64,000 nucleotides of DNA, from positions 114,180,358-114,244,357 of the forward strand of contig NC_084794.1 in NCBI RefSeq assembly GCF_963169125.1, in the 5' to 3' direction. The position numbers and the translations under genes were made by a program. Position 1 is the stretch's first letter. Every line of letters begins with the position of its first letter. The notes beneath the pieces were generated by a model. That model saw nothing but the letters and a program-made list of their open reading frames with translations, made no database searches and was not told the origin of the DNA. This DNA comes from Humulus lupulus. Lineage: Eukaryota > Streptophyta > Magnoliopsida > Rosales > Cannabaceae. Below are positions 44,260 to 57,831 of the stretch, piece by piece.

Positions 44260-47200
44260 ATGAGTTGCTCTGCTGAAAAAGGAGCGTTCCTTAAGCTTTC
44301 AAGAATCTCTGTAAAGATACATAAGTGGGTTTTGGTTAGTATGTCTCTTAATTGCAAGCTTTCTGGCCTGAATGGTAGATTACCAGCTAATTTCAGGGTG
44401 AAGAAGGCAAAGGAGACTCTCCTGGGGCCTAATTGTTTGAAAAAATGGACAAGAAAGCTTTTGTTTTTCTGGCTTTTTGGTTTCGTAGCAATTGGGGCCA
44501 TTTGGATTTTGTTGAGTTTGGATTACAGAACTTTGGAGGAGAAAGTGAAGATTCTGACCACGTGCCAGGATAACACATCAATCTCGCACAAGTGTTTCAA
44601 TGTTAGCAAGAACCAGCTTCACAATTTAGCTTCCTTATTCTCCAAATCAGATCAGGTGCTCTCTCTCTATTCATCATTCTTAAACTTGCCTCGTTACAAG
44701 TTCGTCCTTGGTTTGAGTCATTTCTTAGTCTCTGCTGTCAAGTATTTGTCTGGTGAAATCTTTCTAATTCTGTCTCTCCTGGTATTGTTGCTGTTCTATA
44801 TGGCGTTCAACTCCCTCCCTCCCTCTCTCTCTCGCTCTCTCTCCATATATATATCTCTTAATTATATTCTTCTTCTGATCGACCCATCTTGAATAGAGTT
44901 GTGAAAAGTAATGCAAGTGAAAGCTGAATGAAAATGTCAAAATTCTTTCTTTCCTATCAAATAAACTACAGTTACATTTTTTTGGTGTCGAAATTACCCT
45001 CGTGTTGATATGGTAATTTCTTTGTTTTTTTTTGGTGGGGGGTAAGATTTGAAAGTTGTTCTGCCAAATTTTCCAATATGTCCATCTTACTGTTTTGAAT
45101 TATTTTGTATTAGAAATTAGATTCTTTAGCAATACATGCAATGCCAAATTTCCAGTTTTATTTAACATGCATGTAATTAAATTGTGTTACCTAAAGGATA
45201 GCTCCGTGCTTTGATCGCTGTTGTCATGAGAAACTATCAAGTGTGTAAAGTTTCGTTATAACTGTTAAAGTTCAATACTGCAAACAAAGAAACTTAATTG
45301 TTTCACAGATAAAAAGTGTTAATAAATAGATAATGTTAAATCTTATACGAATATCTCAGAATCTAATCAGACAAAAAAATCAACATTGCTCATTGTTGGT
45401 ATTAGGATATGGGGGTGCCACGAGACAAATGCTATTGATTTTCCATACTACATGTATCTTGTGATAATTCTCTTATCATTTTCTATTGATTGATGGCATA
45501 TCTTTTGAGAATTGAGAATAATTCCATAAGAAATTTATGAGCACATTAAGCATCAGGATAAAAAAAACCATGCTTTTCAATAGATAGACCTTTGATGTAA
45601 ATGTTACCCTCTTCCTTTATCTCTTACTATTCTACTTCTATGTTCCTTGCAGATAGCATCACTGGAGTGTACCAAAGAACCATTAAATAAAAGCAGGTCA
45701 AGTGATGGCATTGTCTGTTCTGTGAAGGTACTATGCTCAGAAGAATTGGAGTCACGAAAACCACAAAAATGGGATGTACAATATGTAGGATCGTCAAATC
45801 AATGCCCAGACCTTCAAGAGGAAAGCAATCCTAGAAAGCTGTACTTTGCACCAAAGGACAAATCTTTATCACATTCTTTGCAATTTATAATTTCAGCTTT
45901 GCATCAGGTTTCCGGAAAGGTATAATTCTCATGCTTAGAATGGAATTCGGAATTCATATTTTTGAGTTTCGAAATATCAAGCATGTTTTTATTTGTGCTT
46001 ATTGATTACATGTACTATTCACGACTCCCCCCTACAAAGATAAGAAAGAAGAGAAACATGTGCATATACTAGTATGCTGATTGAAATTATGGTCTGTTGT
46101 ATATATTGTTTTGCTGGTGGTTTCAGATAATGTGAGAACGTACTAACGCGGTAACTAGTTCCAATTCTAATGTTGATTTGAACTTGATTCCGATATCTGT
46201 ACAGGTCAGATAGCCTATGGAAGATGGATTATTCTTGTAAAGATTTCCAAGTATGCTCACTTAAAGAGTATGATAACAGTATTGAAGAGAATGCAATGAA
46301 CATGTGCATATAATTTTTGTTTTTTGGACTCTAGATGCCCTGGTCATCACAGCTTAATGGAAAACATGTATTTTTATGTGGAAATATTTTCGCTTTATCA
46401 GAAGCTGGATAAATATTTTTACTTCAAACAGCAGCTATAACATCCAAAACATTTAATTCATACAATACCATCCCTTTGTAAACTTGCATACTTGTGTTTC
46501 TATAAATAGCTTCTGTGTCTATTATCCGCTGTTAAAAGATCTAAATTCTTTGTGCATGGAGATTCTTATGTACTTGATGATGACCTGAAACTATTTTTGT
46601 TCATTTTGTCCTCTAGAATGTCTTACAATCAGCAGCCTCGACTAACTGTGCAAGGAAGCAGTGTCAGATTTTCTGTCATTTGTTAATGGGATATTGGTGG
46701 GTCCTCGTTGGACTTATATTGAGTTACAAACTAGCCTTCACATTATGGAGGAAAAAGAAATTACTGGTTGCTGAGCATCCAGTTGGTTGGCCACAGAAGC
46801 TGGTTCACGACCAGCCATTCTCTCGACAGCAGAAATTGGTTAATGAAAGAATTCTGGTTCGGCAACAGAAGCAGCCACACAAACAGCAACAGCAACAACA
46901 ACAACAACAGCAAGGCTATAGTCCTCCTAGGGGTGCTGGAAAATGGAGGAAAAAGCTTCTGATAATTTTTGTCTTGTTTGGAATTACCTTCTCAATTTGG
47001 TTATTTTGGCACTTCAGCAGAAAACATTATTTTGGGAGTAAAGAAACACTAGCTAATATGTGTGATGAGCGAGCCCGGATGTTGCAGGATCAGTTTAATG
47101 TCAGCATGAATCATGTTCATGCTTTGGCTATACTCGTATCTACCTTTCATCATGGGAAATATCCTTCTGCCATTGATCAGGTAACTTTTATGTCTAATTA

Positions 47201-49986
47201 TGCTGATGTTATTGGTAAGTGTTTCGGATTTTCAAGTGTTTTGGATTTTCATTATCATCATAACTACATTGGAATTTCATTCTTGCCAATGTTTTTTTGT
47301 TTGACCAAAGTAATTTGATAATGAAGACAACACACATCAATGCAATGCTATATATTAATAATTTTATTGGAAGAAAAGCTGTAACATTACTCTGCCAGAA
47401 TATTTACTCAATGATGATGATCCCTGTATCGTTTTTTTGGCAGAAAACATTTGGTGAATATACAGAGAGAACATCTTTTGAGAGACCGCTCACTAGTGGT
47501 GTTGCATATGCTTTGAAAGTTCTTCACTCAGAGAGAGAACAATTTGAGAAGGAACATGGATGGACCATAAAGAAAATGGAAACAGAGGATCAGACTTTGG
47601 TACACGATTGTATTCCAGAAAATTTTGATCCTGCACCTGTTCAAGATGAATATGCTCCTGTTATATTTTCTCAAGAAACTGTCTCCCACATTGTATCTAT
47701 TGACATGATGTCTGGAAAGGTATACCTTGTTAGCTTTTCAACTGTGCTCAACAAAAAGATATTTATTATTTTGTTGCGTTGCGTTGCTTTCCATGGACAT
47801 TTTGGAAATAATAACTGAACAAATTATTTGTTTTCTTTGGTACTAGAATGCTATTTAATAAAATTTTGGAATGTATGCCTTTAGATAAACTGTAAGACTC
47901 TGTTTGATGATTCATCTAGTTGGTTCTGTAAACTTTTAGAAGAGTTGACTTAGCAGATTTCACCGAATAATATTGGTGAAATGAAACACTTAAAATTCTA
48001 CAATTATTGAATTTGTGAGATAGGAGGCTCAATTGTTTAAGATGATGATATTGAACAAGAATTCTGCTAAATGGTGATAGGCGAAATATGAATTTAGGCA
48101 CCACTATTTGTGTCCTATGTTTCTATTAATTTGGGAATTTGACTAGGCTTTCAACAGAAGGATAGGAACGATCTTTTCAATGTTTGACAATGTTCTTTTA
48201 TGGAGGAGAATGTTACTGGTCATTATTTAGATTTGTACCCATCCTCTTGTCCGCTTTATATGTGCCAATGATCATTGGTCACCCTGATTGTGCTAAATTG
48301 CAAATGTTATCATTGTATAGGAAGATCGTGAGAACATCTTGCGGGCGAGGGCAACTGGGAAGGGAGTCCTTACTTCTCCTTTTAAGCTTTTGAAATCAAA
48401 TAACCTTGGTGTAGTACTTACTTTTGCAGTCTACGACACTGAGCTACCACTAGATGCTACGGCAGAGCAACGTATTGAAGCTACTGTTGGGTATTATTTT
48501 GTGTCAAAGTTCAGATTTTGTAATTTCCTGTACATGTCTACATGCTAGTGTGTAAAATTGCTAAGAAATATTTTATGCTGTATTTCAGAAGCTGAAATAG
48601 ATTAGATTCTAATTGCTTACATTTTTTATTAGGTACCTTGGAGCATCATATGACGTCCCATCATTGGTTGAAAAGCTTCTGCACCAACTTGCCAGCAAGG
48701 AGACTATTGTTGTAAATGTTTATGATACAACAAATGCATCTGCTCCTATCAACATGTATGGTACTGATGTTACTGATACTGGTCTATTGCACATTAGCAG
48801 TCTGGACTTTGGAGATCCAGTTCGCAAGCATGAAATGCATTGCAGGTTAGATCTCTCACATTCTTCCTAACTCTATTTATCTTGTGGAAAAAGGACTCAG
48901 AATCACCTATTTTCCCACTTTTGAAATGTTTTCACTTTGCTATAGGTTCAAGGAAAGACCTCCTTTACCAATGATGGCAATTCTTTCATCGAGTGGAGTG
49001 GTTATTATTACTTTACTAGTAGGCTATATTTTTTATGGAGCCATAAGCCAAATAGCAAAAGTGGAGGCAGATTATCGTATGATGGTAGAACTTAAAGCTC
49101 GCGCAGAAGCTGCAGATGTGGCAAAATCTCAGGTGCCTTTCAATATATATATTTACTTGAGATGAGAATTTGAATCTTTATCTTTACACCAAGAATGGCT
49201 ATTCATTTTATTGGTTACACAGTTGGATAGTTGATTTCTGTCATTACTCATTTTTAGTTTATGATTTCTATTGATGTAATGTTTTTCCATACGAATCTTT
49301 GATTTCAAACTTGCATCTTCAAAGAAATAGCTTTGTTGTATTTTCTTTTATGTAAAGTATACGTGAGACTCGTAAAAATTTCTGTTTCTTAATTTTTCTA
49401 TGTTTTTGTAGTTCTTAGCAACTGTCTCTCATGAGATCAGGACACCAATGAATGGCGTTTTAGGTAAGCTGAAATCATCTCTATAAAATTGCTCTTGTGA
49501 AATTTATTAAGTAAAATGATATAAATTCCTCTCCCATCCAGGTATGCTGCAAATGTTGATGGACACTGACCTTGATGCAACCCAACAAGACTATGCCCAA
49601 ACTGCTCATGCTAGTGGGAAAGATCTGATTTCACTGATAAACGAAGTTCTTGACCAGGCAAAAATAGAATCAGGCAGGCTTGAACTGGAGGATGTTCCTT
49701 TTGATTTGCGCTCTGTACTTGATAATGTTCTGTCACTCTTCTCAGGCAAATCTAATGAAAAGGGGATTGAGGTAAAAAAGAAATTTCAGTTTCCCAGTTT
49801 AATTTTCTCTTTATGTAGTGGATGTCTATACTTTACATTAATACTTACACATTTGTGGTTTTGATGGGAGAAGTTGGCTGTTTATGTCTCAAATCGAGTG
49901 CCTGAAGTCGTCATTGGTGATCCTGGACGCTTTCGGCAGATAATCACTAATCTAGTTGGAAATTCAATTAAGGTCAGTGATAACTC

Positions 49987-50020
<34 letters not shown>

Positions 50021-52787
50021 GTATATATAAAATATATATTAATTTTTTTCTAATCATTGCTGTTCTTACAATTTGACCACTAAAGAATCGGCCAATGATG
50101 GTTAATAGCTAAAATTATTTTGGGTTGACTTAGTAGAAAATTAGTCAGAGACTTAGTTATAATCTCTAAAGAAGGGTGACAACATGTTCCTAGATGTTAC
50201 TGCTACATTGTGCCGGTTGAATTGCATTTATTTTCATGAGCTCAACACAAATTTCTGAGCATTTGAACATTGTCTGAGTATCCTCATTCGCATAGTTTTG
50301 GAATAGACTTGTTTCTTTATTTTCTTAACAATAGTCACTATAAAGGATAACTACATTTCTATGTTATAAGTTACAAACATAGCTATATTCAACATTCTCT
50401 TAATGGAATATAGTCATTGTCAACATGCAGATTACTAATGATATTGCAAGTTGAGAGCAAAAATGTTCTATATATATGATTTGTGATCTTAAAAACTAAG
50501 TACACAAGTGATGCTCAAGGTTTATTTGTTATCAATATCTGGTCTTTAATATAATCACTACAATCTTTCTTTGATTGGGAGTTACAAGGGTATGGAGTTT
50601 GCAAACTCCTTGAGTGTTGACTTGTTAAACTTATTCAGGAAAGCAGGCTAATTAGATGATTGTTTTAGAAATGTATGTTTGGCTATCATCTTCTTTTATT
50701 TTTTATTTTTTAAAAAATTATTTTAATAAATTCATGCAAATGATTCAAATGACTTGCAGTTCATCGCTGACAAAGGACACATATTCGTTACGGTGCATCT
50801 GGCAGACGAAGTTAAATGTCCACCTGATGCTATGGATACAGTGCTTAAACAGGGCTTAGACTCAGTTGAAGATAAGTCAAGCAATACGTACAATACATTG
50901 AGTGGTTCTCGAGTGGTTCATAGATGGAAAAGCTGGGAGCATTTTAAAAATTTAAGCAACTCAACTGGAGATGAATCTGATAGGATTAAGTTACTAGTGA
51001 CAGTTGAAGACACTGGTGTTGGAATTCCTCAGAATGCACAATGTAACATTTTTACACCTTTTGTGCAAGCTGATAGTTCCACGTCAAGAACATATGGTGG
51101 AACTGGAATAGGATTGAGCATCAGTAAATGTCTGGTTGAACTTATGGATGGGGAGATAGGATTTGTTAGTGAACAGAACACTGGTAGTACCTTTTCATTT
51201 ACTGGATCTTTAAGAAAAGGAGATACCAGTTCTTTAGACACAAAGTGGCAGCAAAATGATCCATTTGTTTCTGAATTCCGAGGACTAAAAGCATTAGTAA
51301 TAGAAAAGAGAGCTATCCGAGCTGAAGTTACAAGATACCATCTATCTAGATTGGGGATATCTGCTGAAATAGCTCTAAGCATGGAATCGGCATGTTCTTA
51401 TCTCTCAAGTATCTCCAACACCAGGTAGATTTTACTCTTTCTACGACACTCCAAGTAAGGTTTGATAATAAGAAATGTATATTTAAATTCGAAGATTCAT
51501 TTGTCTTCTGTAAAAATAAAATGAATATTCTGCTGATATTGCTGAAGTCTCATGATGTGTTAGGGATTTTACTGCAGCTGTTTGTAGCATCAGCTTGATT
51601 GTACTGTAGGATAACTAACTAATGAATATTGTGCTTATATTGCTTGATGTATTTGAATGTTTTAGTGCTTTTATCATAGCTTTTTGTGGCATCAACCAAG
51701 TTGTACTTTAGGATAATTAACTAAGTTAATGATGTTACACCAGGTTTTTCTTGTCTATTTCATGTGTGTGAAATGAATTTTTATATGTTCTTTATGAAAT
51801 TGTGGGAGTAGTTGTATTTAATATATTAAAGTTGGTGAGAAATTTTTCTCTTGAAGATTCTAATGCATTGTTTTTTTTTAAGCTTTTCTTCCCCACATTT
51901 GGCCATGATCCTTATTGATAAAGATGTTTGGGATAATGAAGCTGGTTTTACATTTCATAAGTTGCTGCGACAGCGAAGAAAAATCTGTGCTACAGAATCC
52001 CGTATAAACCCTCCAAAGATATTTCTATTGACTACCTCAATTAGCACTAGCAAACGCAATGCACTCAAATCTGCTGGTGGGGTGGATAATGTACTGACGA
52101 AGCCACTTAGATTAAGTGTTTTAATTGCTTGCTTGCAAGATGCCCTTGCAAATGGTAAGAAGAGGCTCATGAACCAAAAGAAATCATTACCTCTTGGAAC
52201 ATTACTTAAAGAAAGGAAAATTTTGGTGGTGGATGACAACATGGTGAATAGAAGAGTAGCGGAAGGTGCTCTAAAAAAATACGGAGCTATTGTTACCTGC
52301 GTGGATAGTGGGAAGGCTGCTTTAGAAAAGCTTGAGCCACCTCACAGCTTTGATGCCTGCTTCATGGATCTCCAAATGCCAGAAATGGATGGGTAATCAA
52401 TCTGTATGCTGATTTGATATAGAGTCTTTGCACACGAATGATCTTATGTAAACATGAAAAATAAGAGTTAGGGCCCAGAATATATGAAGGGCCTCATATC
52501 ATTTATTAACATTCTAATGGTTCTATTAATTACACAGATTTACAGCAACTCGGACAATTCGCCTCAAGGAAAGCGAGGTAAATGAGAAAATAGCATCTGG
52601 AGAAGCATCAAGTGAGATGTTCGGAAATGTGGCTCATTGGCACACTCCCATCTTGGCTATGACTGCTGATGTATTTCAGGCTTCTAATGAAGAGTGTATG
52701 AAGTGTGGAATGGATGGTTATGTGTCAAAGCCGTTTGAAGAAGAGCAGCTTTACAAAGCAGTGGCACACTTCTTTAAGTCTGGTTGA
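44260..52787 (+). CDS. AHK2: Cytokinin receptor hybrid histidine kinase, AHK2 type, 13 exons
   Basis: Membrane sensor that binds cytokinin through its CHASE domain and passes phosphate His to Asp to phosphotransfer proteins. Exons: 44260-44655, 45653-45919, 46617-47180, 47444-47719, 48321-48490, 48633-48845, 48946-49132, 49412-49463, 49542-49771, 49874-49972, 50760-51424, 51883-52392, 52538-52787. All introns are GT-AG and phases join without a break (3,879 nt, 1,292 aa). Membrane segments: about 67-87, 242-264 and 334-354, then CHASE (about 365-625), then 640-662. His[17 protein letters not shown] has H698. The ATPase has ITNLVGN (811), EDTGVGIP (902) and GGTGIGL (931). A receiver-like domain (about 973-1120) precedes the true receiver: DD1157-1158, phosphoacceptor D1202 in [12 protein letters not shown]1274. 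A 10-Gln run (311-320) precedes the third membrane segment. Length and the extra N-terminal membrane segments favour AHK2 over AHK3/AHK4. It looks fully functional. Confidence 0.95.
49986..50020. repeat. (CT)n(AC)n microsatellite in kinase intron 10
   Basis: CT run followed directly by AC run, just after exon 10, then TATATA. Intron 10 (49973-50759) otherwise holds nothing recognisable. Confidence 0.9.
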
Positions 52788-54166
52788 TAGAGAGTAAAGA
52801 GTGAAAATAACATTAATTTGTTTGTCCATTCCATTGTGGTCCTGCCAAGCGGTTGATCTATGCAACACTATACTTGGTTCGAGCAGTTGGAGCTTATATC
52901 TCTGCAACTAAGTAGGCTAACTGCAATGAGCTGTAGGACGGCCTACCCCTGCCATACCTTCTTGTTTTGCCCACTATGGTAACTACTACTCATCGTTACT
53001 GTCTTTGGCTTAGTTGATATTGTTTTATATGTTTACATGCAGTTGGGCTCAAACCATCTCAATTCTTCATCATCTTTCTCTCTCGCTCTCTCTTGTTCTC
53101 GTCAAAGCCTGGCATCTCTTAAACTCATTTGGACTGGGATGTTTTCAATTTTCAGGAAATTGTGTTTGTTATGACCAATCAAATTCAAGTGTGCTCAGAG
53201 TTATGGCTGAGGTCCATCGAAGACTTGGCCACTTGGCTTTCATCCCTTCTACATTGTCATGGTGGCTGTTGAGGGAAGTTAGAGAAGTGGCTTCTTCTGT
53301 ACATAATTCACAATTTTTTTGGTTACTTAACTGTAAATGGTGCCCTGTTACACTTTTTCTCTGATTGTCCCCCTCCATAGGAACTGGCAGTAAAGTATAA
53401 TGCCAGAAGTATCCATTTTTTGAACTCTACTCAAAATAATCATCTTTATCTTTCTCAGGATTAGTACTAGAATGCCAAGTGAGATTCTTGGAGGGTGAGA
53501 GATTGAGAGTTTCCATTTTGCTAAAGGAGTTCATTGTGGCTGTTTTGACATTATACTATCCACTCAATGCAATGAGCCATTGTGTCGTATTTCTGTGTAG
53601 TGTATCATATGTAATCTGGTATTACTATAGTGAATACTTGTATACTTTCTGAGTTGAGTTGAGATTGTCATGAACTGGTCTTCAGCTTTTTTTTATTGCT
53701 CATTTTTCAACTATCGTCAAATTAACTACCCTGATTTTACAAAAAGCAGAGGTCAACGTAAAATAGTAAAATAAACGACCTTAGTTGTTTTCCTTGTATG
53801 GATTAATGTAATTGATACATAATATTGTTTTAAATGTTGGTACCATATCCTTATGTTTGTTGGCCTAAGTGGAAGTGGAACCCATTAACATTGTCAGAAT
53901 ATACATGTGCCATACGCGTAGGATCACATCTCATAAGATGGCATTTTCATTGATTTTTTTTAAAAAAAAAAAAAAAAAAAAACTGAAAAAGAGATATAAA
54001 TAAAGAAAAGAAAATAAAAAAACATTGAGAAAGGAGCCCTTTCGCGAGATTGTCACACATAAAAATATAGTATATATTTGCAAGTGCCAAGTTGGATATA
54101 TAGGTCATCCATTTGCTGAATTTTGTTTCTTTCTTTTTCTTCCTCTCTCTCTCTCTCTCGGTCAAG
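52788..54166. other. Kinase 3' UTR and spacer to the X8 gene
   Basis: No further gene. Open stretches such as 53014-53364 have no family match. The 3' UTR probably extends several hundred bases; AATACTTG/AATAATC words occur but no single polyadenylation site stands out. A poly-A tract of about 20 bp lies near 53964-53983. The X8 leader ends in (CT)n at about 54143-54158. Confidence 0.5.
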
Positions 54167-56070
54167 ATGCCAAATTATCTGCTAAGGATATTGCTTGCTC
54201 TGTTCTTTATCTCAATAGTTGCACAGAAATCAGGTAAAGAAGAATGATAATGATAATGTGATATTGTATAAATGTGCATTAGGAATGAGTTACAATGTTT
54301 GGTGTTTTGAAGTGCAGAAGGGGAATTTGAGCAATGGTGCATAGCAGATGAGCAGACCCCAGATGATGAGTTGCAGGCAGCCATAGATTGGGCATGTGGG
54401 AAAGGAGGAGGTGACTGCAGTGAGATTCAGATGACCAAATCTTGTTATTTACCAAATACTCTCAAGGACCATGCTTCTTATGCCTTCAACAGTTACTTCC
54501 AGAGATTCAAAAACAAAGGAGCCACTTGTTACTTCAGGGGAGCTGCCCTTATTACCGAGCTAGATCCCAGTAAGCTTATTATATTATTCATATAACTTAA
54601 TTTTATAAATTTAAACAGCGTTGCTTCCCATTCACATGGTTGGTTATTGGTAGTATTGGCTCCTAATTTGTCATCAATATATCCATATTCCATGTGGGGT
54701 GTTAGGCTTTGATGGTGCCGTGAATGTAGGCAATTAAATGTTTTTTTTTTTAAAATTTTTAATTTTATTTTTTTAATAGAAATTAGCGAGGAATAAAATG
54801 AGAGGCATAAATCATGTGGAATCAGGAATCTACTTAGAAACATCTGATGCTTAGCTAGAACTTTAGCATCATAGTAGCCTAGTCATAAAGGGTGTAGCAT
54901 ATGACTAGGGGTATAAATTCCATCATCATCATTGTTATTCTTTTAGTCTTGAGGATATTACTTTAGAGGAAACTAAAGTTTAGGATCATAGTTGTGTATA
55001 GCTTACTCAGAATTGAAATGAGAATATTTCTACAAATTGTAAGAGAAGTTTAAATTACATAGCTTGTGAAAATATTCTCTTTTACCCTAGATTTAGCTGA
55101 GTGATTAATTGCTTGAATGACTCTTGTGGAAGATAGGATTAAGTCTCCATTGCTTTTGTGATAACAACCATGCTAATTCTATGTACAGTTTCTTTGTTTT
55201 TTTTTTCCTCACTTTTTTTCTAAATAATTTTTTCATGAGTTTTTTTAAGCCTATTTTGTTTAAATTTTCCATTATTATATGTCATTATTTTTTAAAAAAT
55301 AGAACACTTTTAGCACTTTTAATTAAAAAAAATCAAGATAAAAAAATTAATGCAAGTTTTTTTTTTTAACTCAAAATAAATTTAAATAATTTAAAGGTAA
55401 AAAGAATCTTATTAGAATAAAAAATATTAATTAATCAAAATATTTAACTTCTATATTTGTTTAAAAAAATTAAGAACAATTACCTGATTAATATAATAAT
55501 AATTTACTAAATACTTTAAAAGAGGTGTACTAAAAAAATAAATTTTATATTTCTTAATATTTAATAATGGTTTTTATATTAAGCTTCTATAATATTATAT
55601 TTTATAATAATTAATTAATTAGAAAAGGATAAGGAGATAAAAAGGAATAGTGTGAATATAACAACACCTCAACTCCATTCTAAATAATACTATGATTCAA
55701 ATTTATAGTTTTTAAAAATATATATATATATATATATTTAAAACTAAATAATTGGACAACTGTCTCATACTTCATAAAATGATTTTTTTAAAAAGGAACT
55801 CCAATAATTATTTGTTAATTAGAAGTAGTACTACTGTAATGGTTTATGAAAGTAAAAATTTGACACATTTATTGCGCTATAATTATAGTGATGATAACAA
55901 TGTTGTAAATAATACATATAATGGATTACAGTTTTTTTAAATGAAATAAGATTCACAGTTTATCATTGTTATTATTAATATCCCATCTTGGTGGTATATC
56001 CTTAATGTTTATTATTAAAATAAAATTGGTTGCAGGTTACAAGGGATGCCACTATGAATTTCTTCCTTGA
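54167..56070 (+). CDS. Small secreted X8/CBM43 domain protein, 3 exons
   Basis: X8 (CBM43) domains bind beta-1,3-glucan (callose) in the cell wall and at plasmodesmata. Exons 54167-54233, 54318-54569 and 56036-56070, all GT-AG, give 117 aa. Residues 1-20 are a signal peptide (MPNYLLRILLALFFISIVAQ). The rest is one X8 domain: EQWCIADEQTPDDELQAAID, WACGKGGGDCSEIQM, SCYLPNTLKDHASYAFNSYF, GATCYFRGAALITELDPS and GCHYEF. The six conserved Cys are present: WC, AC, DC, SC, TC and HC positions (GC before HYEF is the sixth). The protein ends four residues after the final Tyr-Glu, with no Ser-rich linker or GPI signal and no glycosyl hydrolase part. It is therefore a free secreted X8 protein like the short single-domain family members. 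The second intron is 1.47 kb and AT-rich. The start is the only ATG that gives a signal peptide in frame. Confidence 0.93.
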
Positions 56071-56611
56071 ACCAAGAAAATAGAGAGAGAGATAAAGTGA
56101 TTCAAGAGGCCAACAACTAGAATTGAAATGATGAAAGAAGGATGGAGATAGATCCATTAAGTTTTGTTCTTCCATGTACGTCTATTTATCTTTATTCATT
56201 GAAGTAATTGTAATGAGCAACATTTGTGTCATATTGTTTTTCTTTTGGGATTTTTATTATTGTTTTGAAATAAAAGAGGGGAAAAAAAGTGGGAGTTGGA
56301 GAGTTTGAAAAAAGAGCAAATAAAACTTGACTATTGAGTCAATTTTTTATTAGGGTTTTTTTAATCAATAAATTGTGCTATTTTAAAAAAAAAAAAAATC
56401 GAATGTATACCTTTATTTTTTTTCCCAAAAATTCGGCCATCAAGCATTTTGTTTAATTTTTTTTACGGTGAAAAGTTGATGATTTTAGAACAAAATTGAT
56501 ATTTGTGTTGGAAATTAGTGATTTTTTTTTTCGTAAAAAATAATTGATGTAAATTACATTTTGAATAACAAAAAATAGGATAAGATAAACAATAATAATA
56601 CCATATATCCT

Positions 56612-56652
<41 letters not shown>

Positions 56653-56863
56653 AAAATATATACCAAAATAAAAAGTATTAGTATTTTATTAATCACAAAG
56701 AAATAAAACTTTCTTTTTATATTTGTCAGCCATACACAATAATTTACCATTTATATTAATATATTATGCAACAATAATAAATCAAAAAAGGAAATAAACA
56801 ATTACAACTAATATCAACCAAAACATTCCACCCAAATTCAATATTTGAATTTTTTTTGTAGAA
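56071..56863. other. X8 3' UTR and AT-rich spacer
   Basis: The first 200 bp are probably 3' UTR (AATAAA-like AAATAAAAG near 56267). The rest is A/T-rich with an (AAT)n run. The Tyr-rich open stretch at 56463-56750 on the minus strand is only the repeat read through. Confidence 0.5.
56612..56651. repeat. (AAT)n microsatellite
   Basis: About 13 AAT/TAA units. Confidence 0.95.
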
Positions 56864-57831
56864 AACGTTCACCTGAAAACCTGAATATACCAAGGCTGTC
56901 AGAGTTACTAGTTCAAGTTTTTCGATTAGACGCAACTAAACAAAAATGTATATTTTGCTTCAAAACAATTTGTATTCGGTCCAAAATCATAATATTGGTG
57001 TAAACGATTGTGCATATTGGTAAATAAACTAGGTTTCACCATTTTTCACGACAAGGTATGGTTCCTTTAATACTAATGTCCATTTTTTTCTTTAGATTTT
57101 GTTGTTTGTCTATTTGTTAATATCTATGTTCATCATGTTTTTTTGATTTTGTTGAAATCTGGATATTATTGTAATGATTGTAATTATGTACAAATCTTCT
57201 CAAATAGAAATATGGATTTTAATGCTCATAAACAAAAACGTTGAACTAATTAAAAAATAAACAAAATTATTTATTTATAAACACTAATATGATGATGAAT
57301 CTATTCGTTTATAATTTTTGAATGCAGCATGAAAATCAAAACCTTTTAAAAAATTTTTTATGAACAATTATTAAAAATTAACATAATAAAATAAATGATT
57401 TGGTTAGGTTAATCATAATAAAAAATGACCATTTAGGTTGTTAAAAATACAAAATAAAATGTGAACACATCTTAGGCAAACAATTTTTTTTTTATTTTAG
57501 TGACAATTCAACTTATATTAAATAATATTATTTATTTACTTGTTTAACTGATCATTAAAATCATATAAAAAACTAACTAGTTTTCATTTAATTTATAACC
57601 AATTACTTTAATGCACACATAACAACATAAAATAAACAAAATGGTTAAATTTGAGGCATTAATTAAACTTGTTTGTATATTTTATTATATACACAATTAA
57701 AATAAAGATGATAATTTAACCAAAACAATATACATAACAAAATATACATTTTTGTTTAGTTTCGTCTAATTGGAAAACTTGAACTAGTAACTCCAACAGC
57801 CTTGGAATATTCAGGTTTTCAGGTGAACGTT
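56864..57831. mobile_element. Element with inverted repeats of about 94 bp
   Basis: The left end AACGTTCACCTGAAAACCTG continues through CCAAGGCTGT, AGTTACTAGTTCAAG and AACTAAACAAAAATGTATAT to TTTG (about 56957). The same run appears inverted at the right end (about 57738-57831), with about six differences by eye. The 780-bp interior is AT-rich and non-coding. No clear TSD was found, so the superfamily is open (long TIRs suggest Mutator-like). The high TIR identity suggests recent activity or an intact palindrome. Confidence 0.82.

Noticed and set aside
44656..44892. Extension of kinase exon 1 through the GTGCTC site
   Set aside because: The reading past 44655 becomes low-complexity and joins no domain. 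The donor with the exon at 45653 keeps frame.
53014..53364. Separate 116-codon gene after the kinase
   Set aside because: No family match, Ser/Leu-rich low-complexity start, and it lies in the likely 3' UTR.
56463..56750. Tyr-rich minus-strand protein
   Set aside because: It is the (AAT)n microsatellite in translation.
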